From an uncultured Chloroflexales bacterium (GTDB lineage: Bacteria; Chloroflexota; Chloroflexia; Chloroflexales; Chloroflexaceae): a DNA stretch of 64,000 bases. Every line of letters starts with the position of its first letter. Positions within the stretch are counted from its first letter, which is position 1. The notes beneath the pieces were generated by a model. It searched no databases. It was not told where the DNA came from and saw nothing but the letters and a program-made list of their open reading frames with translations. This document shows positions 8,227-17,071 of the stretch, one piece after another. The stretch spans positions 206,171 through 270,170 of the forward strand of contig CAKZSI010000008.1 of assembly GCA_937918935.1 (NCBI GenBank), read 5' to 3'. The position numbers were made by a program, and so were the translations under genes.

Positions 8227-8788
8227 ACCTGGCCTCCTGTTGCACGGCAGGGCGAGCCGCCAGCGCATCGTGGCGCTGCCGCGTCCTCAACGTGGAGAAA
8301 CACCTCGTTGCCCCCTGGCAAACACACGGCCCGGCCCCGTCGCATGGTCCTCTGCACGATTGGTACAAAGGCTATAGTACTACCAGAAGGTTATATTTTA
8401 GTAAATTAAGGTTAAAATGTAGATTAAACTACACATTACAATATCATTGACTTGCTGCCGGGCGGTGTTATACTGAGGCCATTGAGGTAAGGATTCTGGC
8501 AGCCTTCTCGCCGATTATATAGCTGCGGGGAAATCAGGTTTCCCCACATCCCTTTTCTCCTCTGGAAACAGGCTGTAGGCGCAACCCGGCGGATTGCGTC
8601 CACGTGGGAAACCCCGTTCCCTCAGCCTTCGGCCCGCCCCAACCATAGCGCTTCCCCGACCTCCAGGCGCTGTGTGACGGCCAGGGCTGTCGCCAGATTT
8701 CCTCAGCCCGCCGCAACGATTGCGCTTCCCCGACGGCGCGACACGATCTTGCGTGTTGCATTGTCGATGCGTTGGAAGGAGGTAGCGT
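8227..8788. other. Gene-free gap with an AT-rich promoter island
   Basis: Roughly 8383-8450 is about four-fifths A+T in a GC-rich genome. It runs straight into a near-consensus promoter (8447-8474). A P1-like palindrome with a mismatch lies at 8527-8545. No gene is seen before the ATG at 8789. Confidence 0.65.
8447..8474 (+). promoter_or_regulatory. Strong sigma-70-type promoter with upstream AT-rich (UP-like) tract
   Basis: TTGACT (8447-8452) and TATACT (8469-8474) are separated by 16 bases, and TG at 8466-8467 makes an extended -10. The adjoining A+T tract resembles an UP element. The only reading frame downstream is the hydrolase remnant at 8789, about 300 bases away. Confidence 0.7.
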
Positions 8789-9321
8789 ATGCGTTCGCGA
8801 TGGTTGTTGTTGGTTACCCTCGTAGTCATCCTGATCGCCGGCGTCGGCGGCATCAGCCCCACCCGGGCGGCGCCGGCCTCGACTACCCCCCCTTCCGGGC
8901 CGACCCGGCGGCGCTGGCCACTATTCGAACAGATTATGAGACCAGCGGCAAGCCACGCGTCCCTATCGTCATGCCCCACACCACCCAGGACGAGGTGGTG
9001 CGCTTTGAGCAGAGCCTGCGCTACTGGCTGAAGGCCCGTCCCGAAGGCGCCGGGCGGGTGACGGTGATCCCCATCCCTCGCTTCGGCCACTGCAACTTCA
9101 CCCCCGCCGAGATCGTGCTGAGCTTTGCCCTGCTGGTGCGGCAGGCCACCGGCGCCCTGCCGGCCAGCCTGGCGTCTGAGGTGGCGGAACTGGATGCCGC
9201 GTCACTCGACACCGACCTGACCCCCTACCTGGAGGCCCTGCGCGCCGTCGAGGCCGAAGACGCCGCGCAACAGTCCCGGGCGAGTTGGAACCGGGTCTAC
9301 CTGCCGGTGATCATCCGGTGA
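8789..9321 (+). pseudogene. Secreted alpha/beta-hydrolase-type protein, remnant with central deletion
   Basis: The start is excellent: AAGGAGGT, then ATG at 8789 and a signal peptide (MRSRWLLLVTLVVILIAGVG ... AA). About 35 codons in, the frame changes and the sequence resumes as a C-terminal part with VPIVMPHTTQDEVVRFE, then FGHCNFTPAEIVLSFALLV, the acid and His region of a hydrolase. It ends WNRVYLPVIIR, a tail form seen in Chloroflexota secreted proteins. The catalytic serine region and most of the fold are missing. I infer a deletion joining near 8885. The family assignment rests only on the C-terminal part. Confidence 0.65.
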
Positions 9322-9637
9322 TAAGTGCACCGGGAGGAGCGTCTCATAGGGACGCCCCTCCCAACCACTTGCGCCAAAGAAGGACGTCGGGGCAAAAACA
9401 ACGGGGGCGCGCAAGCTGAGGCGACGCTGGCGCAGATCCTGGCGTTGGAGGGGGCGAGGCGCGATTGCAACCCGGGCGCGACACTCGCCCTCAGAATGGA
9501 GTCGTAACAGCGTCGTAATAGACAACCAGGGGGCGTGGGGAGACCTGGTTTCCCCACGCCCCCGCTTGATCAGGAGAGCGACCACAGCCCCGATGCCGGT
9601 TGGAGGGGTCCGAGGAAACCGGGTTTCCCCACCGCTT
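9322..9637. other. Gene-free gap carrying two P1 palindromes
   Basis: One palindrome is at 9529-9563. A shorter, imperfect copy is at 9613-9630 (GAGGAAACCGGGTTTCCCC), just beyond the stop of the aspartase-type gene. Otherwise nothing is recognised. Confidence 0.6.
9529..9563. repeat. Palindrome, family P1, 17-base arms
   Basis: GGGGGCGTGGGGAGACC and GGTTTCCCCACGCCCCC flank a single T. The only imperfection is one G-T pair at 9542/9550, a pairing that survives in RNA. Confidence 0.8.
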
Positions 9638-11056
9638 CTACCCTGCGGCAGCGATCCCCTGAATGCCGCCCTCGGTCATCTTGCGCGCGTCAATCAGCCG
9701 GTCCACCTCCTCGGGGCTGAGCAGGCCCTTATCGACGACCACCTCTTTGATCGTCTTGCCCGTGGCCATGGCCTCCTTGGCCACCGCCGCGCCGTTCAGA
9801 TAGCCGATCACCGGATTGAGCGCCGTCACCAGAATGGCGTTCTTGGCCAGCCAGCCCTCGGCCTTCTCCCGATTGGCGGTTACGCCCACCACGCACTTCG
9901 TCGTAAAGGCGTTGATCGCCCCGATCAGCACGTGCATCATCTCGAAGAGATTGTGGGCGATGATGGGCATCATCACGTTCAGCTCCAGTTGCCCTGCCTG
10001 CGCCGCCAGGCTTACCGTGAGGTCGTTGCCCTGCACGTGGAAGCAGGCCATGTTCAGCATCTCGGCCAGCACCGGGTTGACCTTGCCGGGCATAATGCTC
10101 GACCCGGGCTGCACCGCCGGCAGGCGGATCTCGTCCAGACCTGTGGCGGGACCGGAGGAGAGCAAGCGGAAGTCATTGGCGATCCGCGTCAGGGTGATGC
10201 AGAGGATCCGCAGCGCCGCCGAGAAGTCGGCCGGGTCGGCCATGCTCTGCATGCTCTCGAACAGATTGCCCGAACTCCGCAGGCTCTGCCCGGTCAACGC
10301 GCTGAGCTTCTCGACCATGCGCTGGTGGTACTCGGGATGGGCATTCAGGCCCGTGCCGGTAGCCGTGCCACCGATCCCCAGCCGGCGCAAACGCTCGGCG
10401 GCGGTAGCGATACGCTCGCGGTCGTTACGCACCGCCAGGGCGTAGGCCCCGAACTCCTGCCCCAGGCGCACCGGTACCGCATCTTGCAGGTGCGTGCGCC
10501 CCGACTTCACCACATCATCAAACTCCTGGGCTTTGGCCTCCAGGGCATCGGCCAGACCGTCAATCGCCGCCAGCAGTTCATTGATCCGCCAGAGACACCC
10601 CAGCCGGATGGCGGTGGGAATGGTGTCATTGGTGGACTGGGCCATGTTCACGTGATCGTTGGGGCTAACCGGCTTGTTCGGGTCGTCGAGGGCGAAGCCG
10701 AGGATCTGGTTGGCGCGATTGGCGATGACCTCGTTCAGGTTCATATTGTGCGAGGTGCCTGCGCCGGCCTGGAAAGGATCGACCACGAACTGATCGGCGT
10801 GCTTACCCGCGAGCACCTCATCGGCAGCCTGGATGATCGCGTCGGCCAGGCGCGCCTCGAGCAGACCCAGGTCGCGGTTCACCTCTGCCGCGGCCCGCTT
10901 GACCATCGCCTGCGCCCACACAAACGCCGGGTAGGGCTTCATGCCTGAGACGGGGAAGTTAAGCACGGCGCGCTGCGTCTGCGCGCCGTAGAGGGCATTG
11001 GCCGGCACCTGCATCTCGCCGAGCGAGTCTTTCTCGATCCGGAAGCTCTCGGTCAT
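9638..11056 (-). CDS. aspA: Aspartate ammonia-lyase / class II fumarase superfamily enzyme
   Basis: A 472-residue tetrameric cytosolic lyase. The superfamily signature GSSIMPGKVNP holds the catalytic serine. FQAGAGTSHNMNLNEVIANR, NDHVNMAQSTNDTIPTA and LAAQAGQLELNVM look more like aspartase than fumarase, which usually has QTGSGTQSNMN and PNDDVNKSQSSND. So deamination of aspartate to fumarate is favoured, with fumarase as the alternative. The ATG at 11056 has AAAGGAG eight bases upstream; the open frame runs far beyond it without support. Its promoter is probably the TGCTACAAT box at 11118-11126. No partner gene is adjacent. Confidence 0.85.
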   Translation of the reverse strand: MTESFRIEKDSLGEMQVPANALYGAQTQRAVLNFPVSGMKPYPAFVWAQAMVKRAAAEVNRDLGLLEARLADAIIQAADEVLAGKHADQFVVDPFQAGAGTSHNMNLNEVIANRANQILGFALDDPNKPVSPNDHVNMAQSTNDTIPTAIRLGCLWRINELLAAIDGLADALEAKAQEFDDVVKSGRTHLQDAVPVRLGQEFGAYALAVRNDRERIATAAERLRRLGIGGTATGTGLNAHPEYHQRMVEKLSALTGQSLRSSGNLFESMQSMADPADFSAALRILCITLTRIANDFRLLSSGPATGLDEIRLPAVQPGSSIMPGKVNPVLAEMLNMACFHVQGNDLTVSLAAQAGQLELNVMMPIIAHNLFEMMHVLIGAINAFTTKCVVGVTANREKAEGWLAKNAILVTALNPVIGYLNGAAVAKEAMATGKTIKEVVVDKGLLSPEEVDRLIDARKMTEGGIQGIAAAG

Positions 11057-11446
11057 GGCCAGGACTCCTTTGTCGGCAGCCGCGCGGCGGCGGCAATTTG
11101 TGCTTCTAACGGCAGAGATTGTAGCACAGCCTGTCGCCACCGTCGTCGCTACGGGGCGATACGCACGCGCCCCGCCCTCCCGGTGGGCAAGGGTACGGGG
11201 CGACCCGCTTGCCCCACTGGTTTCATGCCCGCAGGCAGGGGCATGCCGAAATCCGGTTGCCCAATCTCGCCGGGATGAACAGGGCGCCAGAGGAGGGTGA
11301 GGATCACAAACCCCTTCCTCTAGGAGCTTCAGTAGGCTAGAATGGAAGTGGTCTGAATGTAAGGCCCGAAACCCTGGCTGCACCAATGCTTCGGCCCAAC
11401 AACTCGGCAAAGAAACTCGGACGCAGTACTAGCTATCGAGGACTGT
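11057..11446. other. Divergent intergenic region
   Basis: It separates the aspartase-type gene (minus) from the solute-binding protein (plus). Besides the -10 box above it contains a degenerate P1-like stretch around 11215-11260. No gene is seen. Confidence 0.5.
11118..11126 (-). promoter_or_regulatory. Extended -10 promoter of the aspartase-type gene (TGCTACAAT)
   Basis: On the minus strand TGTGCTACAAT closely matches the TGTGCTATAAT ahead of dnaE. The predicted start of transcription is about 55 bases upstream of the ATG. No good -35 box is present. Confidence 0.5.
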
Positions 11447-12706
11447 ATGCCCTTTTTGTACCGCGCCATCGGGCTGGGCTTTCTCGCCTGCTGTCTCCTC
11501 GCTCTGGCACTCAAGTTGTTCATTCCCTTGCCCGCGCCGCTTGGCTATGCCCCGGTTGACCTGGGCCTCGGCCCGCGGGTCGCCCCGGTCGAAGTGGTCA
11601 TCTGGTATAGCACGGAAAAGCAGGCCTGGCTGGAGGAGGCCGCGCGTCGCTTTGAGGCCCGCGGCCAAACCGTCGGCGTCCGGCCCATTACCCTCCGTCT
11701 GGTGGGTCTGGGTTCGCGCGACATCGCCGAGCGAGTGGCCCGGCAGGACTGGAGCGTCGCCCCGCGCCCTGTAGTGGTCAGCCCCGCCAGCAGCCTCTGG
11801 ACCGACACCCTCGCCAGCGAGTGGGCCGCCCGCAAGCGTAGCCAGATCATCGCCGGCGAGGCGAAGCCCCTGGTGCTGACCCCGCTGGTCGCCGTGGTCT
11901 GGGAGCAACGCGCCCGCCTGCTCTGGCCCGACAGCGCCACCGCTTTCTGGAACGACCTGCACGACGCCATCGCCGACGAGCGGGGCTGGAGCGCCGTGGC
12001 CGAGGCCCGCGGCTTTGGCCCCGATACGCCCGAAGGCAAAGAGGCGCAACGCTGGGGGCCGGTGAAGCTCGGCCATACCTCGCCGCTCACCTCGAACAGT
12101 GGCACGCAGACCCTCGTGCTTATGGCCTATGCCTTTCACAACAAAACCGCCGGCCTGACCGTTGCCGACGTCGAAGATCCGGCCTTCCTGAAGTGGCTTG
12201 AGGAGATGGAGGTCGGAGTCTACGATCTCGGCTCAAGCACCGGCACGCTCATGCAACAAATCGTGCAACGCGGGCCGGGTAGCTATGACATTGTCATCGT
12301 CTACGAAAACCTGGCCATCGAGTACATGGCCACCGGCGAGCAACGCTGGAACCAGCCCCTGCGCGTCTACTACCCCCCGGCGACGATGTTCAGCGATCAT
12401 CCCTATGCCATTCTCGACGAACCCCTGACGAGCCGCGAGGAGCGCGAAGCCGCCCTGCGCTTCCGCGACTTTTTGCTCCAGCGCCCGCAGCAGGAACTGG
12501 CCATGCAAGCCGGCTTTCGCCCCATCGATCCGGATGTTGTCATGAGCGGCGCCGATCCTGCGAACCCCTTCGTTCGCTACGCCAGCCGCGGCGTCAGCCT
12601 CGACATCGCCGCTCAGGTCGAGTCCCCCCCGGCTGAGGTGCTGGCTGCCCTGCTCAATGCCTGGGACCGGCGCATCCGCCCCCTGAAGCCGGCTCCGACG
12701 TCGTAA
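11447..12706 (+). CDS. Extracellular solute-binding protein of ABC-transporter type
   Basis: A 419-residue periplasmic-binding-fold protein. The N-terminus (AIGLGFLACCLLALALKLF) is a signal or anchor segment. The mature part begins with VEVVIWYSTEKQAWLEEAARRFE, the usual first strand and helix of this fold. It continues with KLGHTSPLTSNSGTQTLVLM and a hinge near VYDLGSSTGTLMQQIV. No lipobox cysteine is placed at a typical lipoprotein position. Permease and ATPase genes are not adjacent, so the ligand is unknown. A small membrane coiled-coil protein follows in the same direction after 88 bases that include a P2 hairpin (12729-12747). Confidence 0.8.
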   Translation: MPFLYRAIGLGFLACCLLALALKLFIPLPAPLGYAPVDLGLGPRVAPVEVVIWYSTEKQAWLEEAARRFEARGQTVGVRPITLRLVGLGSRDIAERVARQDWSVAPRPVVVSPASSLWTDTLASEWAARKRSQIIAGEAKPLVLTPLVAVVWEQRARLLWPDSATAFWNDLHDAIADERGWSAVAEARGFGPDTPEGKEAQRWGPVKLGHTSPLTSNSGTQTLVLMAYAFHNKTAGLTVADVEDPAFLKWLEEMEVGVYDLGSSTGTLMQQIVQRGPGSYDIVIVYENLAIEYMATGEQRWNQPLRVYYPPATMFSDHPYAILDEPLTSREEREAALRFRDFLLQRPQQELAMQAGFRPIDPDVVMSGADPANPFVRYASRGVSLDIAAQVESPPAEVLAALLNAWDRRIRPLKPAPTS

Positions 12707-12794
12707 GGGAGACAGCGGCAGGGGGCGTGGGAGGGCTGCACCCTCCCCCGCAAAAAACTCACAACCAGTTTGTCACCCCGGAAGAGAAACGCCA

Positions 12795-13532
12795 ATGCGC
12801 AACGCTTACGCCTACACCGCCCGGCAACCCCTCGCACTGATGGTGCTGCTCGCCGCCATCCCCAGCGGCCTGCTGCTCTACTGGTGGCTCCTGCCCCTCG
12901 GCCTGCTGGCCTACGGCGCCATGGTCCTCATCGGCGGGCGCAGCCCTGTGGTGATCACCGCCAGCCAGCGGCCCACGCGGCCCCGTCTGAACAGCACCAC
13001 CTTCCGCGCCCAGCTCAACGCCATCGAACGCTCACAGCGCGAGATCGAGCGCGCGGTGGCGCAGGCCAGCCCCCCCCTGGCCGGCCTGCTCGCCCGCATC
13101 ACTGCCCAGACCCGCGACCTCGTCGAGCAGGCTTATGCCCTCGCCGACCGGGGGCAGGTGATCGAAGCCTACCTGGCGCAAATCAAGCCCGAAGCGATCC
13201 AGGACCGTATCACCAGAATCAACTGGCAGATCTCCAGCGCCAGCGATGCCTTCACCCGCCAGCAACTTGAAGAAACCCGCGCCGCGCTCCTGGAAAAGCA
13301 ACGCAACGCCAGCGACCTGACGACCTACATCGGGCGCATCAAGGCCCAGCTCGAACACATCCACGCCAGTCTCGACAACGTGCTTGCCGAAACGGTGCGC
13401 CTGCGCACCGCCGATATGGTGAGCGCCAGCCCTGTCACCAACGAGGTCGCCCAGCGCCTGACCGACCTCAAGAGCGATATGGACATCTTCCAGCGCGTCC
13501 TCGATACTGCCATGGCCAGCGCTAACCCCTGA
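12795..13532 (+). CDS. Membrane protein with C-terminal coiled coil, unknown function
   Basis: 245 residues. Two hydrophobic segments at about residues 13-30 and 33-48 (LMVLLAAIPSGLLLYWW, LLPLGLLAYGAMVLIGG) form a hairpin in the membrane. The remaining 190 residues are charged, helical and coiled-coil-like (RSQREIERAVAQ, QQLEETRAALLEKQ, LTDLKSDMDIFQRVLD). I recognise no enzyme motif. It follows the solute-binding protein in the same direction and could be its partner, but the sequence does not show this. Confidence 0.75.
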   Translation: MRNAYAYTARQPLALMVLLAAIPSGLLLYWWLLPLGLLAYGAMVLIGGRSPVVITASQRPTRPRLNSTTFRAQLNAIERSQREIERAVAQASPPLAGLLARITAQTRDLVEQAYALADRGQVIEAYLAQIKPEAIQDRITRINWQISSASDAFTRQQLEETRAALLEKQRNASDLTTYIGRIKAQLEHIHASLDNVLAETVRLRTADMVSASPVTNEVAQRLTDLKSDMDIFQRVLDTAMASANP

Positions 13533-13561
13533 TTGTGGATACATCCCGCACACGAACACGT

Positions 13562-13584
13562 GTGGGAGGGCGACGCCCTCCCAC
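13562..13584. repeat. Hairpin, family P2 (GTGGGAGGGC-GAC-GCCCTCCCAC)
   Basis: A perfect 10-bp stem 30 bases after a stop codon, where a terminator could be, but with no T-run. A second, related hairpin (CCGGGAAGGC...GCCCTCCCGG) follows at about 13628-13650. Confidence 0.7.
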
Positions 13585-13787
13585 GCAACTTCTCTACAGA
13601 CGCGCTGCCCCCACAGGGGAGGGGCCGGGAAGGCAAAGCCCTCCCGGGAAATAATGTTCACCCCGATTGTTCATGGTGAAACCGCATGAAGAATTCACGT
13701 TAATACCATTCCCTGTTGAACAGACCGTCTACGCATCATCGCCAGAACGCTTCGGAGCCATATACCCCAATCCAAAATAGTATAGCC

Positions 13788-15389
13788 CTACCGCCGTCGC
13801 GCGAAATAACTCGTCTCCTCGTCCGCGAAGCGCAACTCCCACTCATAGGGACGCGCCTGCGCCCAGTCCACGAGCGGCGCCTGCTCGGTATTGCTCAACA
13901 GCAGCCCGTCTATGGCGTAGGCGGCCAGCAGCCGTTCCACCTCCAGCCCGCTGTTAAGCAGTTGGTAGTCTCGCCACTGCTCAAACGGGTACAACTCGAT
14001 CCGCGGGTCGGCCCACACCGGTTGCTCGGGCGCCGCCCAGATCAGGTAACTGCCGTAGCTCATAGCGTGGAACAGCCGCGCCGGGCGCTGCGGATCGCTG
14101 CGCAGGCGCTCTACCACCGCCACTGGCGTCTGGGGGTCGATCAGGGCGCCCAGTTGGGGCGGCAGGCCCAGGGCCGGCTTGACCCACGGCAGGGCCAGCG
14201 CCAGCAGCAGGGCGATGCCACCCGCCAGGGCGGCGTTCAGCGCTGGCAGCCCCTGGTACGACCGGCGCGTCGTTGTCTCCCCGGTGCGCCAGCTCGCCAG
14301 TTGGACCACCAGCAGCGGCGTGGCTGCCGCGGTGAACCAGATGTTGTTGCGCACCGCGCCAAGGGCCAGCCAGAGAAAGGCCCCCGCCGTGAGCATATCT
14401 ACCAGGTCGGGCGTGCGGCGGGCATAGGCCAGGATCACTATCCCGGCCAGCAGAAAGAGGAAGAAGATCGCCCCGTTCGGGTCGCGAATTGTCGGCGGCG
14501 CCCACTCGGTGACCAGACCGGTCACCTGCGAACTGCTCAGGAGGTTGCGTACATAACCCAGCACCTGCACGCCGCCGGGGTTGAGCAGCCAGCTTGCGCC
14601 GGTGAGGGCGCCGGCCAGAGCCAGGTGCCAGAGGGGCGGGCGGGCGGGCGGAGGGGGCCGCTCCAGCACATCCTCGGCCCGCCCGACGGGCCGGCTGGCC
14701 CAGGCGCGCGCTTCGGCCCACTCCTCCATGCGCCGTCGCACCGCCTCGCCCACGAACACCAGGGCGATCAGCGCCCCGCCGAGCACAAAGGAGCCGTGCA
14801 GGTTGACCCACAGCACGCCGAAGAGCGGCAAGAGCAACAGTGGCCGGTAGAAGCGCGCCGGGTCAGTCCGCCCACCGCACAGTTCCGGTATGCGCCACGC
14901 GCTGAGCACGTAGAGCGAGGCAATGAACAGCGGCAGCGCGTAGGTCTGTGGGCGCACGATCCAGTTGTCAAACGAGGCCGGCATAGTGGCCAGGAGCAAG
15001 AACCCCGCGCTCAGCCGCGCCGACCTGCTGCGCCGCAGGCACAGGCGCAGCAAGAGACCATAGGCCAGCGCCAGCACCAGCGCCTGTACCACGATGATCA
15101 GCGGCACGCCGCCGAGCTGGTGCAGCGCGTAGAGGAACACCTGAGCCAGCCAGCTCTGGTTGTAAAATGGCTCCCCGGCGTGGGTGTATGAAAAGCTGTC
15201 AACAGTGGGAATCTCCCCGCTGGCGACGATCAGCCGGCCCGTAGCCATGTGCCACCAGAAGTCGTGGGGCGGGATGGGCGTCAACAAGGCTCGCAGGGCG
15301 ATAAACGCCAGCGCCGCGAACAACCACACCTGGTCGAGACTTAACCCCGCCAGCGCGATTCTGTTTCGTTGTCCGGCTACCACCTTCAT
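13788..15389 (-). CDS. Polytopic membrane protein, paralog of the next gene (possible polyprenyl-sugar glycosyltransferase)
   Basis: 533 residues with about ten hydrophobic segments. It shares with its neighbour the N-terminal loop motif PHDFWWHMATG (PNDFWWHLKAG in the paralog), a mid-protein VLWVNLHGSFVLGG and a C-terminal WADPRIELYPFEQWRDY. The arrangement (acidic or His residues in the first outer loop and a C-terminal soluble part) resembles C-type glycosyltransferases, but no family signature is conclusive. The ATG at 15389 overlaps the stop of the upstream paralog as ATGA, so translation is coupled. A sugar-transfer role is inferred mainly from the neighbouring GT2. Confidence 0.75.
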   Translation of the reverse strand: MKVVAGQRNRIALAGLSLDQVWLFAALAFIALRALLTPIPPHDFWWHMATGRLIVASGEIPTVDSFSYTHAGEPFYNQSWLAQVFLYALHQLGGVPLIIVVQALVLALAYGLLLRLCLRRSRSARLSAGFLLLATMPASFDNWIVRPQTYALPLFIASLYVLSAWRIPELCGGRTDPARFYRPLLLLPLFGVLWVNLHGSFVLGGALIALVFVGEAVRRRMEEWAEARAWASRPVGRAEDVLERPPPPARPPLWHLALAGALTGASWLLNPGGVQVLGYVRNLLSSSQVTGLVTEWAPPTIRDPNGAIFFLFLLAGIVILAYARRTPDLVDMLTAGAFLWLALGAVRNNIWFTAAATPLLVVQLASWRTGETTTRRSYQGLPALNAALAGGIALLLALALPWVKPALGLPPQLGALIDPQTPVAVVERLRSDPQRPARLFHAMSYGSYLIWAAPEQPVWADPRIELYPFEQWRDYQLLNSGLEVERLLAAYAIDGLLLSNTEQAPLVDWAQARPYEWELRFADEETSYFARRR

Positions 15390-16942
15390 CGGCGCCACAC
15401 CTCGGTGCGACCATCGCCAAAGGTGCGCTGCCAGCCGGGGAGGGCCGGCATCGTGCGCGCCAGTTCAGGCTGCAGTTCTGTGTCAATCACCGCGCAGGCG
15501 ATCGCGTGCCGGTCGAAAAAGCCGGCCACGTCGCGTCCCTCGCTCACCGCGCGGTACTCCTGCCACAACTCCAGCGGAAACAACTCCACCCGCGGATCGA
15601 TAAAGTGCTGCGCGGCAGGATAGAGCGCCCAGGCCATATACGAACCATAGCCCATCTCGTTGAAGATCCGTCCTGCACATGGCCTCTCCAGCAGATGCTC
15701 CACCGCGCCGACAGGTGTCTCGGTGGTGAACAGCAACGGTGCACCGGGCAGATCCACGAACAGATTGCGGTAGGCCTGCGGTAAGTTGAGCAAGGGCTTG
15801 CTCCAGGGTTGCACTGCCGCCACCAGGGCCAGCAGGCCGAGGGCCACGGCCAGATTGGCCGCGCCGCCCGCGCCCCGCTCGCGCGGCGAGCGTCGCGTCG
15901 CCCCAAAAACCGGGCGCGGCGCCACCAGCGCCTGCGCGGCGATCGGCATCGCCACCATGCCCCACCAGATCACGTAGCGCATCCCCACGAAGGCCTGCCA
16001 GCCCAGGCCACAGACCAGCAGCACCTCGGTAATACTCGGGCGGCGGCGGGCGAAGGCAAAGGCAGCGATGACCCCCAGCACGCCCAGGTAAAACGCCGCA
16101 CCGGCCACGCTCCGCGGCGTCGGCGATTGCCACTCGCCGATCAACTGCTGGCTGGGGGCATTGCCCAGCATATCGCGCACGTAGCCAAACACCCCCGCGC
16201 CGAGCGGGTTGAGCAGTGTCGCCGCCAGCATCGCCGCCGCCGCCAGGCCCAGGGCGCGCAGGCGCGCCCACGGCAGGGCGCGTGGCTGCCGCAGCACCCG
16301 CCGCAGCACCTCGCCGGTCAGAAAGGCAGCCGTTACCAGCAGGCCCAGCACAAAAGCGCCATGCAGGTTCACCCACAGCGCCATGATCAGCGGCAGCGCC
16401 GCCAGCCAGCGGGGGGCCAGGCGCCCCTCGGCATAGCGGCTCAGCAGCATAAACACCGCCATGAAAGGTAGCCAGGACCAGATCTGGGTGCGAAGCAGCA
16501 CATTGTTGATCGCCATCGCCCCCGCGGCAAAAGCCGCCAGCGCCGCCAGCCGCCACGACCCGCTGCGCAGCCGTGCCTCCACCGCGACCAGGGTGAAGAC
16601 CGCCGCGCCGAGCAGGTTGCGCGCGAACACCACCAGCGGAAAGCCGCCCAGGCGGTACAACTGGTAGAATAACCACTCCCCCAGCCAGCTCTGATAAACG
16701 TATGGGTGATCGGCCGGCAGCGTCCAGGCGAACAGATTGGTGGCCGGGATCCCGCTCGTCGCGATCAACTCGCCGGCCTTGAGGTGCCACCAGAAATCGT
16801 TGGGCGAGGTAGGCACCAGGCTGATGCAGGCCGCGATCACGCTTAGCGACAGCAGCACCCACAGGTGGTCGAGGCGCAGTGCCGGCAGGGCACGGGGCGT
16901 CGCTCGCGAGGTTGTCAGATCTGCCGCTGCGTTCGTTTCCAT
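15386..16942 (-). CDS. Polytopic membrane protein, tandem paralog (possible polyprenyl-sugar glycosyltransferase)
   Basis: 518 residues and about ten to eleven membrane segments. Conserved with the downstream copy are NDFWWHLKAGELIATSGIP, ALWVNLHGAFVLG, NPLGAGVFGYVRD and FIDPRVELFPLELWQEY. The ATG at 16942 (METNAAADLTT) is the first plausible start; an extension upstream would cover the divergent promoter region. Together with 13788-15389 it is a gene duplication with strong divergence. It is divergent from the GT2 at 17072, which would supply a polyprenyl-phosphate sugar if these proteins use one. Confidence 0.75.
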   Translation of the reverse strand: METNAAADLTTSRATPRALPALRLDHLWVLLSLSVIAACISLVPTSPNDFWWHLKAGELIATSGIPATNLFAWTLPADHPYVYQSWLGEWLFYQLYRLGGFPLVVFARNLLGAAVFTLVAVEARLRSGSWRLAALAAFAAGAMAINNVLLRTQIWSWLPFMAVFMLLSRYAEGRLAPRWLAALPLIMALWVNLHGAFVLGLLVTAAFLTGEVLRRVLRQPRALPWARLRALGLAAAAMLAATLLNPLGAGVFGYVRDMLGNAPSQQLIGEWQSPTPRSVAGAAFYLGVLGVIAAFAFARRRPSITEVLLVCGLGWQAFVGMRYVIWWGMVAMPIAAQALVAPRPVFGATRRSPRERGAGGAANLAVALGLLALVAAVQPWSKPLLNLPQAYRNLFVDLPGAPLLFTTETPVGAVEHLLERPCAGRIFNEMGYGSYMAWALYPAAQHFIDPRVELFPLELWQEYRAVSEGRDVAGFFDRHAIACAVIDTELQPELARTMPALPGWQRTFGDGRTEVWRR

Positions 16943-17071
16943 AGGTTTCCGTTCGTTTCTGTGCCTTCTGGTTCGCGCGCGAGGGTATAATACCATCTGG
17001 TTATTACGGGCGTGCCTGGACCCCACGTAGCCCTGGTCAACGCCGTTTGCGGAAGCGAGGCCTCAGCCACT

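Noticed and set aside
9566..10948. 460-codon plus-strand frame opposite the aspartase-type gene
   Set aside because: Shadow of a conserved enzyme; Gly/His/Gln-rich composition typical of antisense frames.
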